A stretch of 64,000 nucleotides of DNA from Butyrivibrio sp. INlla14 (GCF_900102515.1 NZ_FMVS01000003.1:62001-126000); one strand, 5' to 3'. Numbered from the stretch's first letter, positions 43,401 through 54,429 are shown. A program made the numbers and translations. The notes: generated by a model from the letters alone, not told the origin.

Positions 43401-46400
43401 TTATTTGATCAACTTACCCTGTGCATCGAAGGTGTACTTTTTAAGCCATTTTGTTATTGTCTCATCCTGAGCCATAGTACCATCGCCCTTAGCATAGTAC
43501 TTATCATCGCCTACGTTGATCCAAGTATTGATCTGAAGTTTACCTTTATCATCAAAGCAATAGGTCTTGCCATCGATAAGAGTAAATCCTGTCTGCATCA
43601 CACCATCTTCATCAAAGTAGTATTTTGCACTCCACTTTTCAAGCCATCCTGTATGAAGCTTTCCGTCATTTCCAAAGTAGTACTTGTTATTTCCATCCTC
43701 TACGAAGCAGGTTTTCTGCATTACACCTTTTTGGCTGAAGTAGTAATATACTCCATCAATCTTCTGCATTCCAGAAAGCTTTTCACCTTCCTTGGTCTCG
43801 TAGTAGGTTGATCCCCACTTTGTATACCAGCGGCCATTAGTGTATCCGATGTTCTCTTTTTCTTTATCCATCGAATCCTTTATTACTGCGATAAAGCTAA
43901 GTACAGGATCTGGATTTCCAGTCTTGGCTACTCTCACTGTTACCTTTGTGTCAGCTGATACTTCAAAGCTGACTGTCTCAAGCCTTGCACTGTCTGAAGA
44001 GCCAAGTGTAAAGTTGTGTCTGGCAAGCTCTTTTCCATCTGCGTCTATAACTGTGATACGTGTAGGTCTTGATGTGTTCCACCACTCCTGATAGCCTGTC
44101 GCTACTGTATACTGACCTTCTTCAAGAGTAAAGGTGTAATCGATAGTTTTGTTTCCAGCAGCCCAGAAACCATGTCCCCAGATATCAGCGCCAGAGTTCT
44201 TAAATCCAACATCGTAGCTGTCTGCGTTTTCAGAACTTCTAACACCGTTATATCCGGCAATACCTGTTACTGCATAATCTTCATCTGCAGTAGCGTTTCT
44301 AAGCTGTTTCTTTAAAACTGCTCTTGCTGATGAAAGGTACTCTGCCTCTTCATCTCCCAGAACATTTCTTGAAGCACAGTCGTAGAAGTAGATCATCTTG
44401 TCAGGGATCATGCTGACTGTATGTGTAAAGCTTCTGTTGTAATCAGCAAGGACTCCTGTAATCTCTACATCTCCTACAAGTGCAGCCTTATCTGTATTCC
44501 AGGTAACAGCTTTTGTTACCTTGCTTCCATCTGAAAGTGTAAGTTCAACCTCTGAAGGAAGCTTTTCTTCAAGGTCTTCCTTGGAAAGAGCATATGAAGG
44601 AAGCTCTGTATTTATCTCGAACTCTCCCTTATTTTCAAGTTCATCCAGTGTCCAGTTTGAATAGCTTCTAAGCGCTATCTTTTTGCCTGATAAAAATTCA
44701 ACTGGAAGCCATACATATCTTGACTCTGAAAGATCTCCTGAATTCCATCTGTCACCCATGTAAATGAACTTACCTGCAGCTGCATCAACTGGGAATACGC
44801 ATGTAGACTGTGTTCTATAGGTTGTATTTGCACCAGAGTCTGTACATGGGTTATTTACCTGTGTCCAAGGTCCAAGTGGCGAATCTGCATAAGCATAGCT
44901 AGCAGGGTTTGGATCCCATCCTGTACATGCTGATGTGATCATGTAATAGGTTCCATTGTACTTGAACATTGCGGGAGCTTCTCTTGATGCGCCAACAAAG
45001 TTTACTGTAAAGTCTTCGCCCAGGACTGCGTGTTCCTGATCCTTGGCAAGATATGTGTAGTCTTCATTGAGCTTTGCAATGTACATGTTGGTATTTCCGT
45101 CAGATGAGTACATTACATAGGCTGTTCCGTCATCATCCTTGAAGACGTTCATGTCTCTTACAGATCCCCATGAAGATGGAGCACTATCCCAGCTATGATC
45201 TGCATTCTCATCATAGTTGAGTTTGTAGGAACCAAGATACTTAAATGGTCCAAATGGAGAATCTGATATAGCTACACCGGCTTTTGCCTTACCATAGTTA
45301 GAACCTGTCGGGTTATCCTTGGTCGTTCCGTCGCAATGCCACCACATTACGTACTTGCCAGTCTTGTCGTTATAAAGAACCTTAGGTCTCTCCATAACTG
45401 TTCTGTCTGCCGCAATGTTCCAGTAGAGCTCTTCGAGCTTGCTGTCATAAATAGAATCTGTTGCAGGCTGATCCTTATAATCAGCGTAAAGTGTGCTGAA
45501 ATACTCATCATTCTCAAAGATTGAAAGATCTGCCTTATAGCCTTCGTTCTTGTAAGTGCCATAGTCCTCATCAGATACAGGAATTGCTCTGAAAGGAACA
45601 CCCTCATCTACCCAGTTGTAAAGATCAGTTGAAGTATAAAGATGTACTCCAACAACTGGCTGATAATCATATGTCTTGTCTTCACCATACCAGTAGTACT
45701 TGGTAACACCATCAATTGTGAACTGCTGGATCTGTCCGCCATGAGCCTGTACAAGGACTCCATTATTGTCGTACAAAGGAGCTCCCTCTACGCCTGTAAT
45801 TGATGTGTAATTAACTATGTGTGTCTCGACAAGATTATCAAACGCTTCTTTCAACTTCTTGTATGCCTCTTTTATAGCTACAGCGTCTTTTGAATTTTCA
45901 TCTATGAGAGCCTGTGCTGCTGCTACTTCCGCCTCAAATGCTGCAAGGCTTTCCTTTGTATAGGTCTTTCCTTCCATTGCCTTACGGAGGTTATCAATTG
46001 CAGTCTTAAGTGTATCTACAGTGTACTCAGGAACTGCTTTTACAATAATATAGCTAAGAAGTGGATCTACATATGAGCTTGTTCTGTTAGTTGCATAAGC
46101 ATAAAGATTAAGCTCACCATCTGTTACTTCTACTGTGTAGGTCTTTTCTACAAGTGATCCCTGGCCAAGGCTAAGACCTGACTCTACATTTGCTCCCTCG
46201 AGATCATAGCTGATGTCTCTTGCGCTCCAAGGGCTCTTGACACCTATTGTCACAAGATACTCGTTGCTGTTTCTGTCTGGAAGTTCAAAGCTATAGTATA
46301 GTCCGCTGACGCCTTTCTTGTAGGTCCATCCCTTATCAGACATATAAATATAGTTGCCTGTAAGTGAACCATCTGCAGAACCGCCTGCTACTCTTACGCC

Positions 46401-49400
46401 ATATTCTGGATCTGACAAATACCCCCAGCTAAGGCCTGTTCCAGCATCTACTCCAAATTCCTGCTCTGTTACTGACTGATAAAGACCAAGTCTGTTGTCA
46501 TCAGGAACCTGTGTGTTATCTGAGCTACCGCAGTCAACGAGATAAAGAACATAATCGTTTGCTGCAATCTCATCTTCTGAAATCATGTTACCATCTGACT
46601 CTACAAACTCAGACAGCTCTTTTACCATAGCATCAATGTCCTGCTGAGTTGTTGCTGCTCTGAGCATAAGTGTCTGTGCCTTTTCTAAAAGAACATGTAG
46701 TCTGGACAGCTTAGCTACTGAATAGTTTGTTGTATCTATCTGCTGAGCCTTGACCAGCTGACTCTTTAGCTCACCAAGAGAAAGGTTCTTCTGTACCCTG
46801 ATAAATGAAAGAACTGGATCAGGGCCGCCATTTTTCCTGACTGAGAAGGTTACATCTGCCTTCTCTGAAAGGCTGTAGCTGTATACTGGTGTATTCCAGT
46901 TATTCTTGCCGTTCTTGGAATTAGTGTTTCCAAGGATGTACTCCTCTTTATCTGTTACTGCGTATACAGACATAGGTCTTGACTGATTCCACCATTCCTT
47001 AAATCCGAAAGTCAGCGTGTAATCGCCTGCATCTAAAGGAACTGTGTAATCAATGCTCTGATTTGAATATGCATACCATCCATAAGCCCATGGATCATCG
47101 TCTGAGTTGTTGTATGCGCCGTAATCCTCAAGTCTTCCCCAGGTTCCATCGTACTTCTGATCTGGAACTTCATTGAAAAGATCTGCATAGGAATCCATTG
47201 TCTTGTATGAAGTATGACCTTTTTCATTGTCGTTACAATCGATGTACCATGCCATATTAGGGTCAACAAACTTAATTGCAAAGGTTACTTCATATCCGTA
47301 GCCATCGAGAATACCTGTTACTTCGCTGGCACTTGTAAGATCAAGTCCTTCTGTTTCCCAGGTAACCTTGGCATTTATAGTGTTGTTCTTGCTTGTCTTT
47401 ACGCTAACAGTTTCAGGAAGAACTGCGGCTGTGCCCTTAACTGCAAAAATAGTATTATTGTCTACAGAAACTACTGTCTCTGCGCTGCTGTCATATACAA
47501 CACCCTCAATTATGTAGGTTGTGATTGAGTTAGCCTTAAGTGTTGCTGTAACATTCTTGGCTTCTGTATCAACTACGATGTTATCGCTAGCTGTTACATC
47601 TGCCCAGTTCTCGCCATCAGCTCTGCTTCCACTTGTACGGATTGCAGTTACCTTTGTTCCAATCTGTGAGAAGTCCTGAAGGTTAAACTTCCAGGTCTTG
47701 TCATCTCCAGCTGTGTTCACAGCAACAACAACTACCTTGCCTTCCTTGGGATCAAAGGCTGCTACTGTCTGATCGCTTGATCCGATGATAGCGTATCCAG
47801 GTCTGATATATCTTGAGAACTGTCCAAAGGCGTAATATTTTTTGCTAAGGATAAGTTCCTGTGTATCATGGTTTGCAATTGCAATACCCCAGAAGCCATT
47901 GCCTTCTGCGAGCATTTTTTCTACTGACTCAGCTGTTGCTGTATCATACTGATTGTTTGAATCAATATGGATATCTACTGCATCCCACATGATCCATGCT
48001 GATGGCATCATGCCATTTACGTCAGTTATGATTCTCTGCGCAAAGCCAAGTCCAGCCTTCATCTCGCCTGCATTTGTTCCTGCTTCGAAGGTTCCATCAA
48101 CTTCACTCATCCAGAGATTCTTGCCAGCTTCTTCTGAAAGAGCCTTAAGTCCTGCTCTGTTTGATCCGCTGTAGGTATGAGCATCGATTCTATCCACAAC
48201 CTCTTTTGCCTCATCTGTAAGTGCGTTAAAAGATGTAATAGCTGTATCAATGCTTGTTTCATCAGAGGCAGAGATAAGGATGTCTATTCCCTTTTTCTCA
48301 AGCTCTCTGTTGAGTGCCACAAGGATTCTTGACTGAGACTCACCAATATCAAAGTGGCAACCTTCCTGCTTGTTACTGTATGCGCCCCAATAGTTTGTAT
48401 ATGGCTCGTTCATTGGAGTTGTGGACTGGAAGTTAATAACTCCTTCCTGTGCCCAGTGCTCAATGACATCTGCCATATAGCATGCAAAGGCGTTAACTGA
48501 ATCTGCTCTAAGGTTATCCTCATTTGCATTCACGTTACCTGACGAACATCCTGATACTGTCATGAAATATGGAGGTGAATTGGAAAATGCTTCGCCAATA
48601 AACTCATCTCCCGCAGCCTTGGCTGCCGCAATAAGAACGTTCATCTGATTCTTGTCGGCATCCCAGTTGTAGTTCCAGGCAAAGCCGCAGTCAAAGTCTG
48701 CTCTTGCAAAATTTGTCTCATAGTACTGGGCATCATGCTTCTCAAGATTGATCTTTGTTACGTCTGTTGCGTAGCCAGGAACGATGGAGTCAGATCTTCT
48801 GATGTGGTCTCCGTGAAGGAAATCGCTGCCTTCTGGAAGCTCGCCTTCTTCACCAGACTTGATGATTGCCATCTTTACATAGTCAAGACACCAGTCTCCA
48901 TCAGCTCCACCGATATCGATCTTGTTTGTGCCTGCCTTGAGCTCAACATCTTCAAATGTTACAACAAAGAGCATATTGTTGTTGCCAGAAGCTATAACGC
49001 CCTTGTTTACGTCATCAGCATGCTGAGTGTAAACCTTTGACTGTGAAGGAACATCTTCAAGAAGTGCATCGCTCTTATCATTCGCAGCGGTAGTAAGTGC
49101 CTTGGTCTCTGCTACTTCTTCTGCTGTGTCTTCTGTTTCTTCTGTGCCTTCTTCAGATGAGGCTTGCTTATTTGCTTCTTCTGAAGTTTCCTCTTGCTCT
49201 TCCTTTATTTCTCCTGCTTCTAACTTGTCCTCTGTCTCAGATGCTTCAACTGATGCAGCATCAGATGCCTCTGTTTCTTTTCCCTCTAGAATATCGCTTT
49301 CTGGAACAAGCTCATCCCCTTCTGTTCCAGCCCCTTCTTCCTCATGCTCATATGTGGTAGCTCCCTCTGTAGTTACCCTCATGCTAACGCCTCTCTTATT

Positions 49401-50051
49401 GGTTCCAGAGAGTGTAAAGAGCATCTTTACTGTATATGTACCGTCCTCTTCTACGTTTATCAGGTAGTGAAGATTGTCACCTGAGCCAACTTCTCCATCA
49501 AGATTATTGACCCATCCGATTGTATCAAAAGAACCAACATTTTTGCCTGCTGTAAATCCAAAATCCGCATCAGATCTTGAAAAACTTACATTCTGAAGGC
49601 TGGTGTTGGCAGATGGACTCATCTTAGATCCGGCATAAGTTAGAGCATCCGAAGATGTGTCATAAAATACCGCTTTTTCGTTTATAGATACTTCAGGTGC
49701 TTCTCCAACGTTGTCTCCACCACCAACGTTGTATCTGCCGATAGTCATTCCAAGGCCTTCTTCTTTGTCGTAGAATGCTGTCGCAGACTGCTGCGTAAGT
49801 TCATCGCTATACCCCACACGATTTGCCCACCAGCATAGGCTCGTTCCAAAGCCCTGGAACTCACCGAATCCGTCGCCATCAGTGTCGTTAAATACTGATG
49901 CTTTGGCAGGTGAAAGCTTAACAGTCTTGTCCACCTTAACGTCAGCTGCCTGAGCCTCTATCGACGATATACTCCCGGCCTGAAACAAGGTAGTAACACC
50001 CACTGTCACTCCAAGAACCGACGATAGAACTCTCCTCCAATCCTTTTTCAT
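43401..50051 (-). CDS. Giant secreted GH30-GH43 galactan-degrading enzyme with binding modules
   Basis: The 2,216 residues start with a signal peptide (about 1-36). A GH30 domain (subfamily 5-like) spans about 45-855 but is interrupted at about 114-410 by a binding-type beta domain, itself split by a roughly 100-residue acidic linker; catalytic residues are E549 (TTPMNEP) and E650 (WMSEVDGTF). Next come an Ig-like domain (860-930), a module with FKEWWNQSRP (931-1088), a FIVAR helix bundle, another binding module (1165-1345), a second FIVAR, and a GH43 domain like subfamily 24 (about 1411-1800, VQAHGGQ, YYWYGE). An Ig-like domain, an EWWNTSRP module (1881-2061) and choline-binding-type repeats (2070-2216) end it. 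Inferred: endo-beta-1,6-galactanase plus exo-beta-1,3-galactanase, acting on type II arabinogalactan at the cell surface. Confidence 0.9.
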   Translation of the reverse strand: MKKDWRRVLSSVLGVTVGVTTLFQAGSISSIEAQAADVKVDKTVKLSPAKASVFNDTDGDGFGEFQGFGTSLCWWANRVGYSDELTQQSATAFYDKEEGLGMTIGRYNVGGGDNVGEAPEVSINEKAVFYDTSSDALTYAGSKMSPSANTSLQNVSFSRSDADFGFTAGKNVGSFDTIGWVNNLDGEVGSGDNLHYLINVEEDGTYTVKMLFTLSGTNKRGVSMRVTTEGATTYEHEEEGAGTEGDELVPESDILEGKETEASDAASVEASETEDKLEAGEIKEEQEETSEEANKQASSEEGTEETEDTAEEVAETKALTTAANDKSDALLEDVPSQSKVYTQHADDVNKGVIASGNNNMLFVVTFEDVELKAGTNKIDIGGADGDWCLDYVKMAIIKSGEEGELPEGSDFLHGDHIRRSDSIVPGYATDVTKINLEKHDAQYYETNFARADFDCGFAWNYNWDADKNQMNVLIAAAKAAGDEFIGEAFSNSPPYFMTVSGCSSGNVNANEDNLRADSVNAFACYMADVIEHWAQEGVINFQSTTPMNEPYTNYWGAYSNKQEGCHFDIGESQSRILVALNRELEKKGIDILISASDETSIDTAITSFNALTDEAKEVVDRIDAHTYSGSNRAGLKALSEEAGKNLWMSEVDGTFEAGTNAGEMKAGLGFAQRIITDVNGMMPSAWIMWDAVDIHIDSNNQYDTATAESVEKMLAEGNGFWGIAIANHDTQELILSKKYYAFGQFSRYIRPGYAIIGSSDQTVAAFDPKEGKVVVVAVNTAGDDKTWKFNLQDFSQIGTKVTAIRTSGSRADGENWADVTASDNIVVDTEAKNVTATLKANSITTYIIEGVVYDSSAETVVSVDNNTIFAVKGTAAVLPETVSVKTSKNNTINAKVTWETEGLDLTSASEVTGILDGYGYEVTFAIKFVDPNMAWYIDCNDNEKGHTSYKTMDSYADLFNEVPDQKYDGTWGRLEDYGAYNNSDDDPWAYGWYAYSNQSIDYTVPLDAGDYTLTFGFKEWWNQSRPMSVYAVTDKEEYILGNTNSKNGKNNWNTPVYSYSLSEKADVTFSVRKNGGPDPVLSFIRVQKNLSLGELKSQLVKAQQIDTTNYSVAKLSRLHVLLEKAQTLMLRAATTQQDIDAMVKELSEFVESDGNMISEDEIAANDYVLYLVDCGSSDNTQVPDDNRLGLYQSVTEQEFGVDAGTGLSWGYLSDPEYGVRVAGGSADGSLTGNYIYMSDKGWTYKKGVSGLYYSFELPDRNSNEYLVTIGVKSPWSARDISYDLEGANVESGLSLGQGSLVEKTYTVEVTDGELNLYAYATNRTSSYVDPLLSYIIVKAVPEYTVDTLKTAIDNLRKAMEGKTYTKESLAAFEAEVAAAQALIDENSKDAVAIKEAYKKLKEAFDNLVETHIVNYTSITGVEGAPLYDNNGVLVQAHGGQIQQFTIDGVTKYYWYGEDKTYDYQPVVGVHLYTSTDLYNWVDEGVPFRAIPVSDEDYGTYKNEGYKADLSIFENDEYFSTLYADYKDQPATDSIYDSKLEELYWNIAADRTVMERPKVLYNDKTGKYVMWWHCDGTTKDNPTGSNYGKAKAGVAISDSPFGPFKYLGSYKLNYDENADHSWDSAPSSWGSVRDMNVFKDDDGTAYVMYSSDGNTNMYIAKLNEDYTYLAKDQEHAVLGEDFTVNFVGASREAPAMFKYNGTYYMITSACTGWDPNPASYAYADSPLGPWTQVNNPCTDSGANTTYRTQSTCVFPVDAAAGKFIYMGDRWNSGDLSESRYVWLPVEFLSGKKIALRSYSNWTLDELENKGEFEINTELPSYALSKEDLEEKLPSEVELTLSDGSKVTKAVTWNTDKAALVGDVEITGVLADYNRSFTHTVSMIPDKMIYFYDCASRNVLGDEEAEYLSSARAVLKKQLRNATADEDYAVTGIAGYNGVRSSENADSYDVGFKNSGADIWGHGFWAAGNKTIDYTFTLEEGQYTVATGYQEWWNTSRPTRITVIDADGKELARHNFTLGSSDSARLETVSFEVSADTKVTVRVAKTGNPDPVLSFIAVIKDSMDKEKENIGYTNGRWYTKWGSTYYETKEGEKLSGMQKIDGVYYYFSQKGVMQKTCFVEDGNNKYYFGNDGKLHTGWLEKWSAKYYFDEDGVMQTGFTLIDGKTYCFDDKGKLQINTWINVGDDKYYAKGDGTMAQDETITKWLKKYTFDAQGKLIK

Positions 50052-50078
50052 TTACATACCCCTTTCAATTTTTCATAC

Positions 50079-50125
50079 TATCGATTCCCCACATCGATAA
50101 TCCTGTACATTTTGATTTGTACATT
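50079..50125. promoter_or_regulatory. Operator-like repeats upstream of the GH30-GH43 gene
   Basis: TATCGAT (50079-50085) is inverted as ATCGATA (50093-50099). Two palindromic TGTACA sites, each followed by TT, start at 50104 and 50118. All lie within 75 bases of the start codon. They are candidates for the neighbouring LacI repressor. The rest of the 254-base gap shows only AT-rich sequence and the LacI terminator. Confidence 0.5.
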
Positions 50126-50265
50126 ATTGATAAGTCGTCTACGTAAAATTCTAAGATTAATTGTGAAATAATGCTATCTGACATTTTTACTAAAATTTTA
50201 CTTCAAAAATTTTGCATATTTTTAGCAAGTTTATCCCGGCATGCTTTCATGAATAATCACCAAAA

Positions 50266-50289
50266 AAGGAGGTCGCTTTCGACCTCCTT
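50266..50289. terminator. Terminator of the LacI-family gene
   Basis: A perfect 10-base stem (50266-50275 with 50280-50289, AAGGAGGTCG type) closes on CTTT; TTTTTTGG follows on the minus strand. Confidence 0.9.
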
Positions 50290-50305
50290 AACTGTTCAAA
50301 ATATT

Positions 50306-51376
<1,071 letters not shown>

Positions 51377-51386
51377 TTAATCGCCA

Positions 51387-53168
51387 TTATCCAATTACAA
51401 ATGTTGTGATTGAGCTGCCTTTTATAAATGACTTGAAGGTTTTTCCGTCTACTGCTGTATTGCATGTATCTGTTACAGATACAAGATTCTCTCCATTAAT
51501 GTTTCCGCTTGTTCTTATAATTTCAATTTTTGAAGTATCAACATCAAAATCAGAAAGATCAAATTCCCAGCAAAGATCATCACTATTAGTATTCATAGCA
51601 ACTATAACAACCTTTTTCTCATCAGGATTGTAGGCCGCTGCAGTAACATCACTTGAAGCCACTAGGCAGTAACCTGGTCTTATATATTTGGAAAACTGTC
51701 CCATCGCATAGTACTTCTTACTCAGAAGAAGTTCCTTTGTATCGTGGTCTGCGATTGCAATGCCCCAGAAGGGAAGACCTTCCTGAATGATCTTGTCTGC
51801 TTCTTCTCTCTTGCATGTATCATATTTGTTATTAGAATCCACATGACGATCTACGGCATCCCACATGATCCAGGCTGATGGCATAAGGCCATTTAAATCC
51901 TGCATGATTGCTTCTGAAAAGCCAAGCGCTGCGCTCATTCCGGTGTCCTTATGTCCTATCGTAAAGGTTCCATCGACTTCGCTCATCCAAAGGTTTACAT
52001 TAGCATCTTCTGCTGTTGACCTTAACATTTTCCTCATGGTTCCCTGATAGGAATGAGTGTCTATTCTTTTTACGACGTCTTTCGCCTCATTTGTCAGATT
52101 CTGATAAGAAGTAATCTGTGTATCAATGCTGGTTTCATCTGATGCGCTGATTATTATATCAATTCCCTTATTTTGCAGTTCTTTATTAAGCGCAACGAGA
52201 ATCCTTGACTGAGACTCGCCCTGTGAAAAATGGCATCCTTCCTGCTTTTCACTAAAGGCTCCCCAGTAGCTTGTAGCAGGCTCATTCATTGGAGCTGCGC
52301 TCTGGAAGTTTACCAGCCCCTCTTTTATCCAATGCTCGATAACATCTGCCATGTAGCATGCAAAGGCATTAACTGAATCTTCTCTAAGGTTGTCCTCTGA
52401 GGGTTCCTCGTTTCCTGATGAGCAGCCTGATACCGTCATGAAATATGGCGGTGAATTGGAAAATGCCTCTGCTATAAACTCATCTCCTGAAGCCTTGATT
52501 GCAGCAAGAAGGATATTCATCTGGTTCTTGTCTGCATCCCAATTGTAGTTCCAGGCAAATCCGCAGTCATAGTCAACTCTTTCGAAATTAGTCTCGTAAT
52601 AATCCTTACTATTTGCGTTTAAATCTACTCTTGTCACATCCGTTGCATATCCAGGTACCACAGAATCTGACCTTCTAATGTGATCCTTGTGAAGATATGG
52701 GCTCTCCTCCTTCATGCTGGCTGTAACATCTTCTGTTGTCACATTATCTCCGCCGCCTATGTTATAGCGGCCAATTGTCATTCCTATTCCTTTTTCCTTG
52801 TCAAAAAAGGCTTCTGCTGACTGCTCTGTCAGTTCCTGGCTGTATCCACATCTGTTTGCCCACCAGCATAGACTTGTTCCAAAGCCCTGAAACTCGCCAA
52901 ATCCGTCTCCATTTGTATCGTTAAATGTCTGTCTGTCACTTATATCAAGCTTTATCAGTCTTGCTATCTCCATATTTTCCAAGTTTTCCTCTCCTGTCTC
53001 TTTTCCTTCTGATGTGGCCTCTGTGCTGATTGTTTCTGCAGACGCACCAGCGCTTTCTTCGCTCACTGCTTCTTTTTCCCCCTGACTTGAGCAGCCGGCA
53101 ACTGCCCCTGCCAAAAGTGCTGCCAGTACCAGTCCTGACACAGCTCTTTTTACTATTTTGTTTTTCAT
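51387..53168 (-). CDS. GH30 lipoprotein, probable endo-beta-1,6-galactanase
   Basis: A 593-residue lipoprotein (lipobox LAGAVAGCSS) with a short Ser/Glu linker and one GH30 domain (subfamily 5-like) from about 80 to the end. Acid/base and nucleophile glutamates are in AAPMNEPATSYWGA and LWMSEVDGTF. It is a close paralogue of the GH30 part of the giant enzyme but lacks the inserted binding domain: NIGGGDNV is followed by about 20 residues and then KDHIRRSDSVVPGYATDV. It probably remains on the cell surface and shortens galactan fragments released by the secreted enzyme. lacI follows 25 bases downstream. Confidence 0.9.
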   Translation of the reverse strand: MKNKIVKRAVSGLVLAALLAGAVAGCSSQGEKEAVSEESAGASAETISTEATSEGKETGEENLENMEIARLIKLDISDRQTFNDTNGDGFGEFQGFGTSLCWWANRCGYSQELTEQSAEAFFDKEKGIGMTIGRYNIGGGDNVTTEDVTASMKEESPYLHKDHIRRSDSVVPGYATDVTRVDLNANSKDYYETNFERVDYDCGFAWNYNWDADKNQMNILLAAIKASGDEFIAEAFSNSPPYFMTVSGCSSGNEEPSEDNLREDSVNAFACYMADVIEHWIKEGLVNFQSAAPMNEPATSYWGAFSEKQEGCHFSQGESQSRILVALNKELQNKGIDIIISASDETSIDTQITSYQNLTNEAKDVVKRIDTHSYQGTMRKMLRSTAEDANVNLWMSEVDGTFTIGHKDTGMSAALGFSEAIMQDLNGLMPSAWIMWDAVDRHVDSNNKYDTCKREEADKIIQEGLPFWGIAIADHDTKELLLSKKYYAMGQFSKYIRPGYCLVASSDVTAAAYNPDEKKVVIVAMNTNSDDLCWEFDLSDFDVDTSKIEIIRTSGNINGENLVSVTDTCNTAVDGKTFKSFIKGSSITTFVIG

Positions 53169-53211
53169 TTTGTAACCCTACCCATAGTTAAAAAATTTTA
53201 CTAAATTTTAC

Positions 53212-53258
53212 CACAAAAAAAGTATTACCCAAAACACTTTATGCTCGGGTAATACTTT
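53212..53258 (-). terminator. Terminator downstream of the aldo/keto reductase direction, before the GH30 lipoprotein gene
   Basis: AAAGTATTACCC (53219-53230) pairs perfectly with 53247-53258, followed on the minus strand by TTTTTTTGTGG. It ends the aldo/keto reductase transcript, about 45 bases after its start region boundary, and lies 44 bases upstream of the GH30 lipoprotein start. Confidence 0.85.
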
Positions 53259-53301
53259 ATATTGCTGCATTTTATTAATTCAGTTATCCTTGGTAAAAAA
53301 T

Positions 53302-54429
53302 TTACTCAAGTTCCTCTGCTACATCCTTGAGTAGCATCCTAATTCCAAGGTGCTGAGGACAAACTGCCTCACAGCCACCGCACTCTATACAAGCGCTAGC
53401 TGCTCCATGTCCCTCTGCCACCAGTACATTTCTGTAGTACATCTTCTGATTCCAATCATTAAAGATCTTTCTTGTGTTATAACATGAGAACATCTCTGGG
53501 ATCATGATGTTCATAGGGCAGTGATTCTGCTCTACGCAGTAATGGCATGATGTACATGGGATCATATCAAGTCCCTTATAAATAGCTGTGACCTTGGCTA
53601 CAGCCTCCATCTCTTTTTCTGAAAGAGGCTTAAAGTCCTTCATGTAAGAAACGTTGTCCTTCATCTGTGCCATGTCGCTCATTCCAGATAAAACTACGCG
53701 GATTCCTTCCTGTCCTGCCGCAAATCTGATAGCATAGCTTGCATTTGAAAGACCATCGCCCATACCATCAAATACTTTCTGAGCATCCTCAGGGAGCTTA
53801 ACCAGACTTCCGCCTTTAACTGGCTCCATTACTATCATTGGCTTATTGTGCTTTCTGCAAACCTCATAGCACTTGCGGCTCTGAACTGATGGGTCTTCAT
53901 AGTCAAGATAGTTAAACTGAATCTGAACGATTTCCACATCAGGATATGTTGTAAGGATCTTATCCAGAACCTCTGCACTGTCATGGAAAGAAAGACCTAC
54001 ATGCTTTATCTTGCCCTCTTTCTTGAGTTCAAAAGCAGTCTCATATGCTCTGCACTCCTTGTACTGCTCAAAATTTCTGGCATTCTGCGCATGCATAAGG
54101 TAAAAGTCAAAATACTCTACGCCGCAGGCATCAAGCTGACTCTGGAAGAAAGGTCTGATGTCCTCTTCCTTGTGGAAATATGAATCTGATAATTTGTTTG
54201 TTAAAAGAAATTTCTCTCTAGGATATCTGTCTGAAATCGCTACCTTTATTGCCTTCTCAGATTTGCCATCAATATATCCGTGTGCAGTATCAAAATAGTT
54301 GAATCCATTATCAATGAAATAATCAACCATGTCCTTGAACTGCTCAATATCTACTTCTGATCCTATCATCGGAAGTCTCATACAGCCAAAGCCAAAAAAA
54401 GTTTTTATCTCTGGAAAAGAATTATCCAT
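53302..54429 (-). CDS. Aldo/keto reductase with C-terminal 4Fe-4S cluster motifs
   Basis: A 375-residue protein with an aldo/keto reductase TIM barrel (about 1-285): FGCMRLP, the catalytic-Tyr region FDTAHGYIDG and VGLSFHDS. The C-terminal 90 residues carry CTSCHYCVEQNHCP and CIECGGCEAVCPQ, ferredoxin-like cysteine clusters. This fusion is common in anaerobes and probably uses Fe-S electron carriers in addition to NADPH. Substrate unknown; the neighbouring glycan genes suggest sugar-aldehyde reduction, but that is weak inference. Confidence 0.9.
   Translation of the reverse strand: MDNSFPEIKTFFGFGCMRLPMIGSEVDIEQFKDMVDYFIDNGFNYFDTAHGYIDGKSEKAIKVAISDRYPREKFLLTNKLSDSYFHKEEDIRPFFQSQLDACGVEYFDFYLMHAQNARNFEQYKECRAYETAFELKKEGKIKHVGLSFHDSAEVLDKILTTYPDVEIVQIQFNYLDYEDPSVQSRKCYEVCRKHNKPMIVMEPVKGGSLVKLPEDAQKVFDGMGDGLSNASYAIRFAAGQEGIRVVLSGMSDMAQMKDNVSYMKDFKPLSEKEMEAVAKVTAIYKGLDMIPCTSCHYCVEQNHCPMNIMIPEMFSCYNTRKIFNDWNQKMYYRNVLVAEGHGAASACIECGGCEAVCPQHLGIRMLLKDVAEELE

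Noticed and set aside
49097..49467. Plus-strand frames opposite the acidic linker of the galactanase
   Set aside because: Repetitive Leu/Ser-rich products mirror the Glu/Ser-rich linker codons. They are not independent genes.
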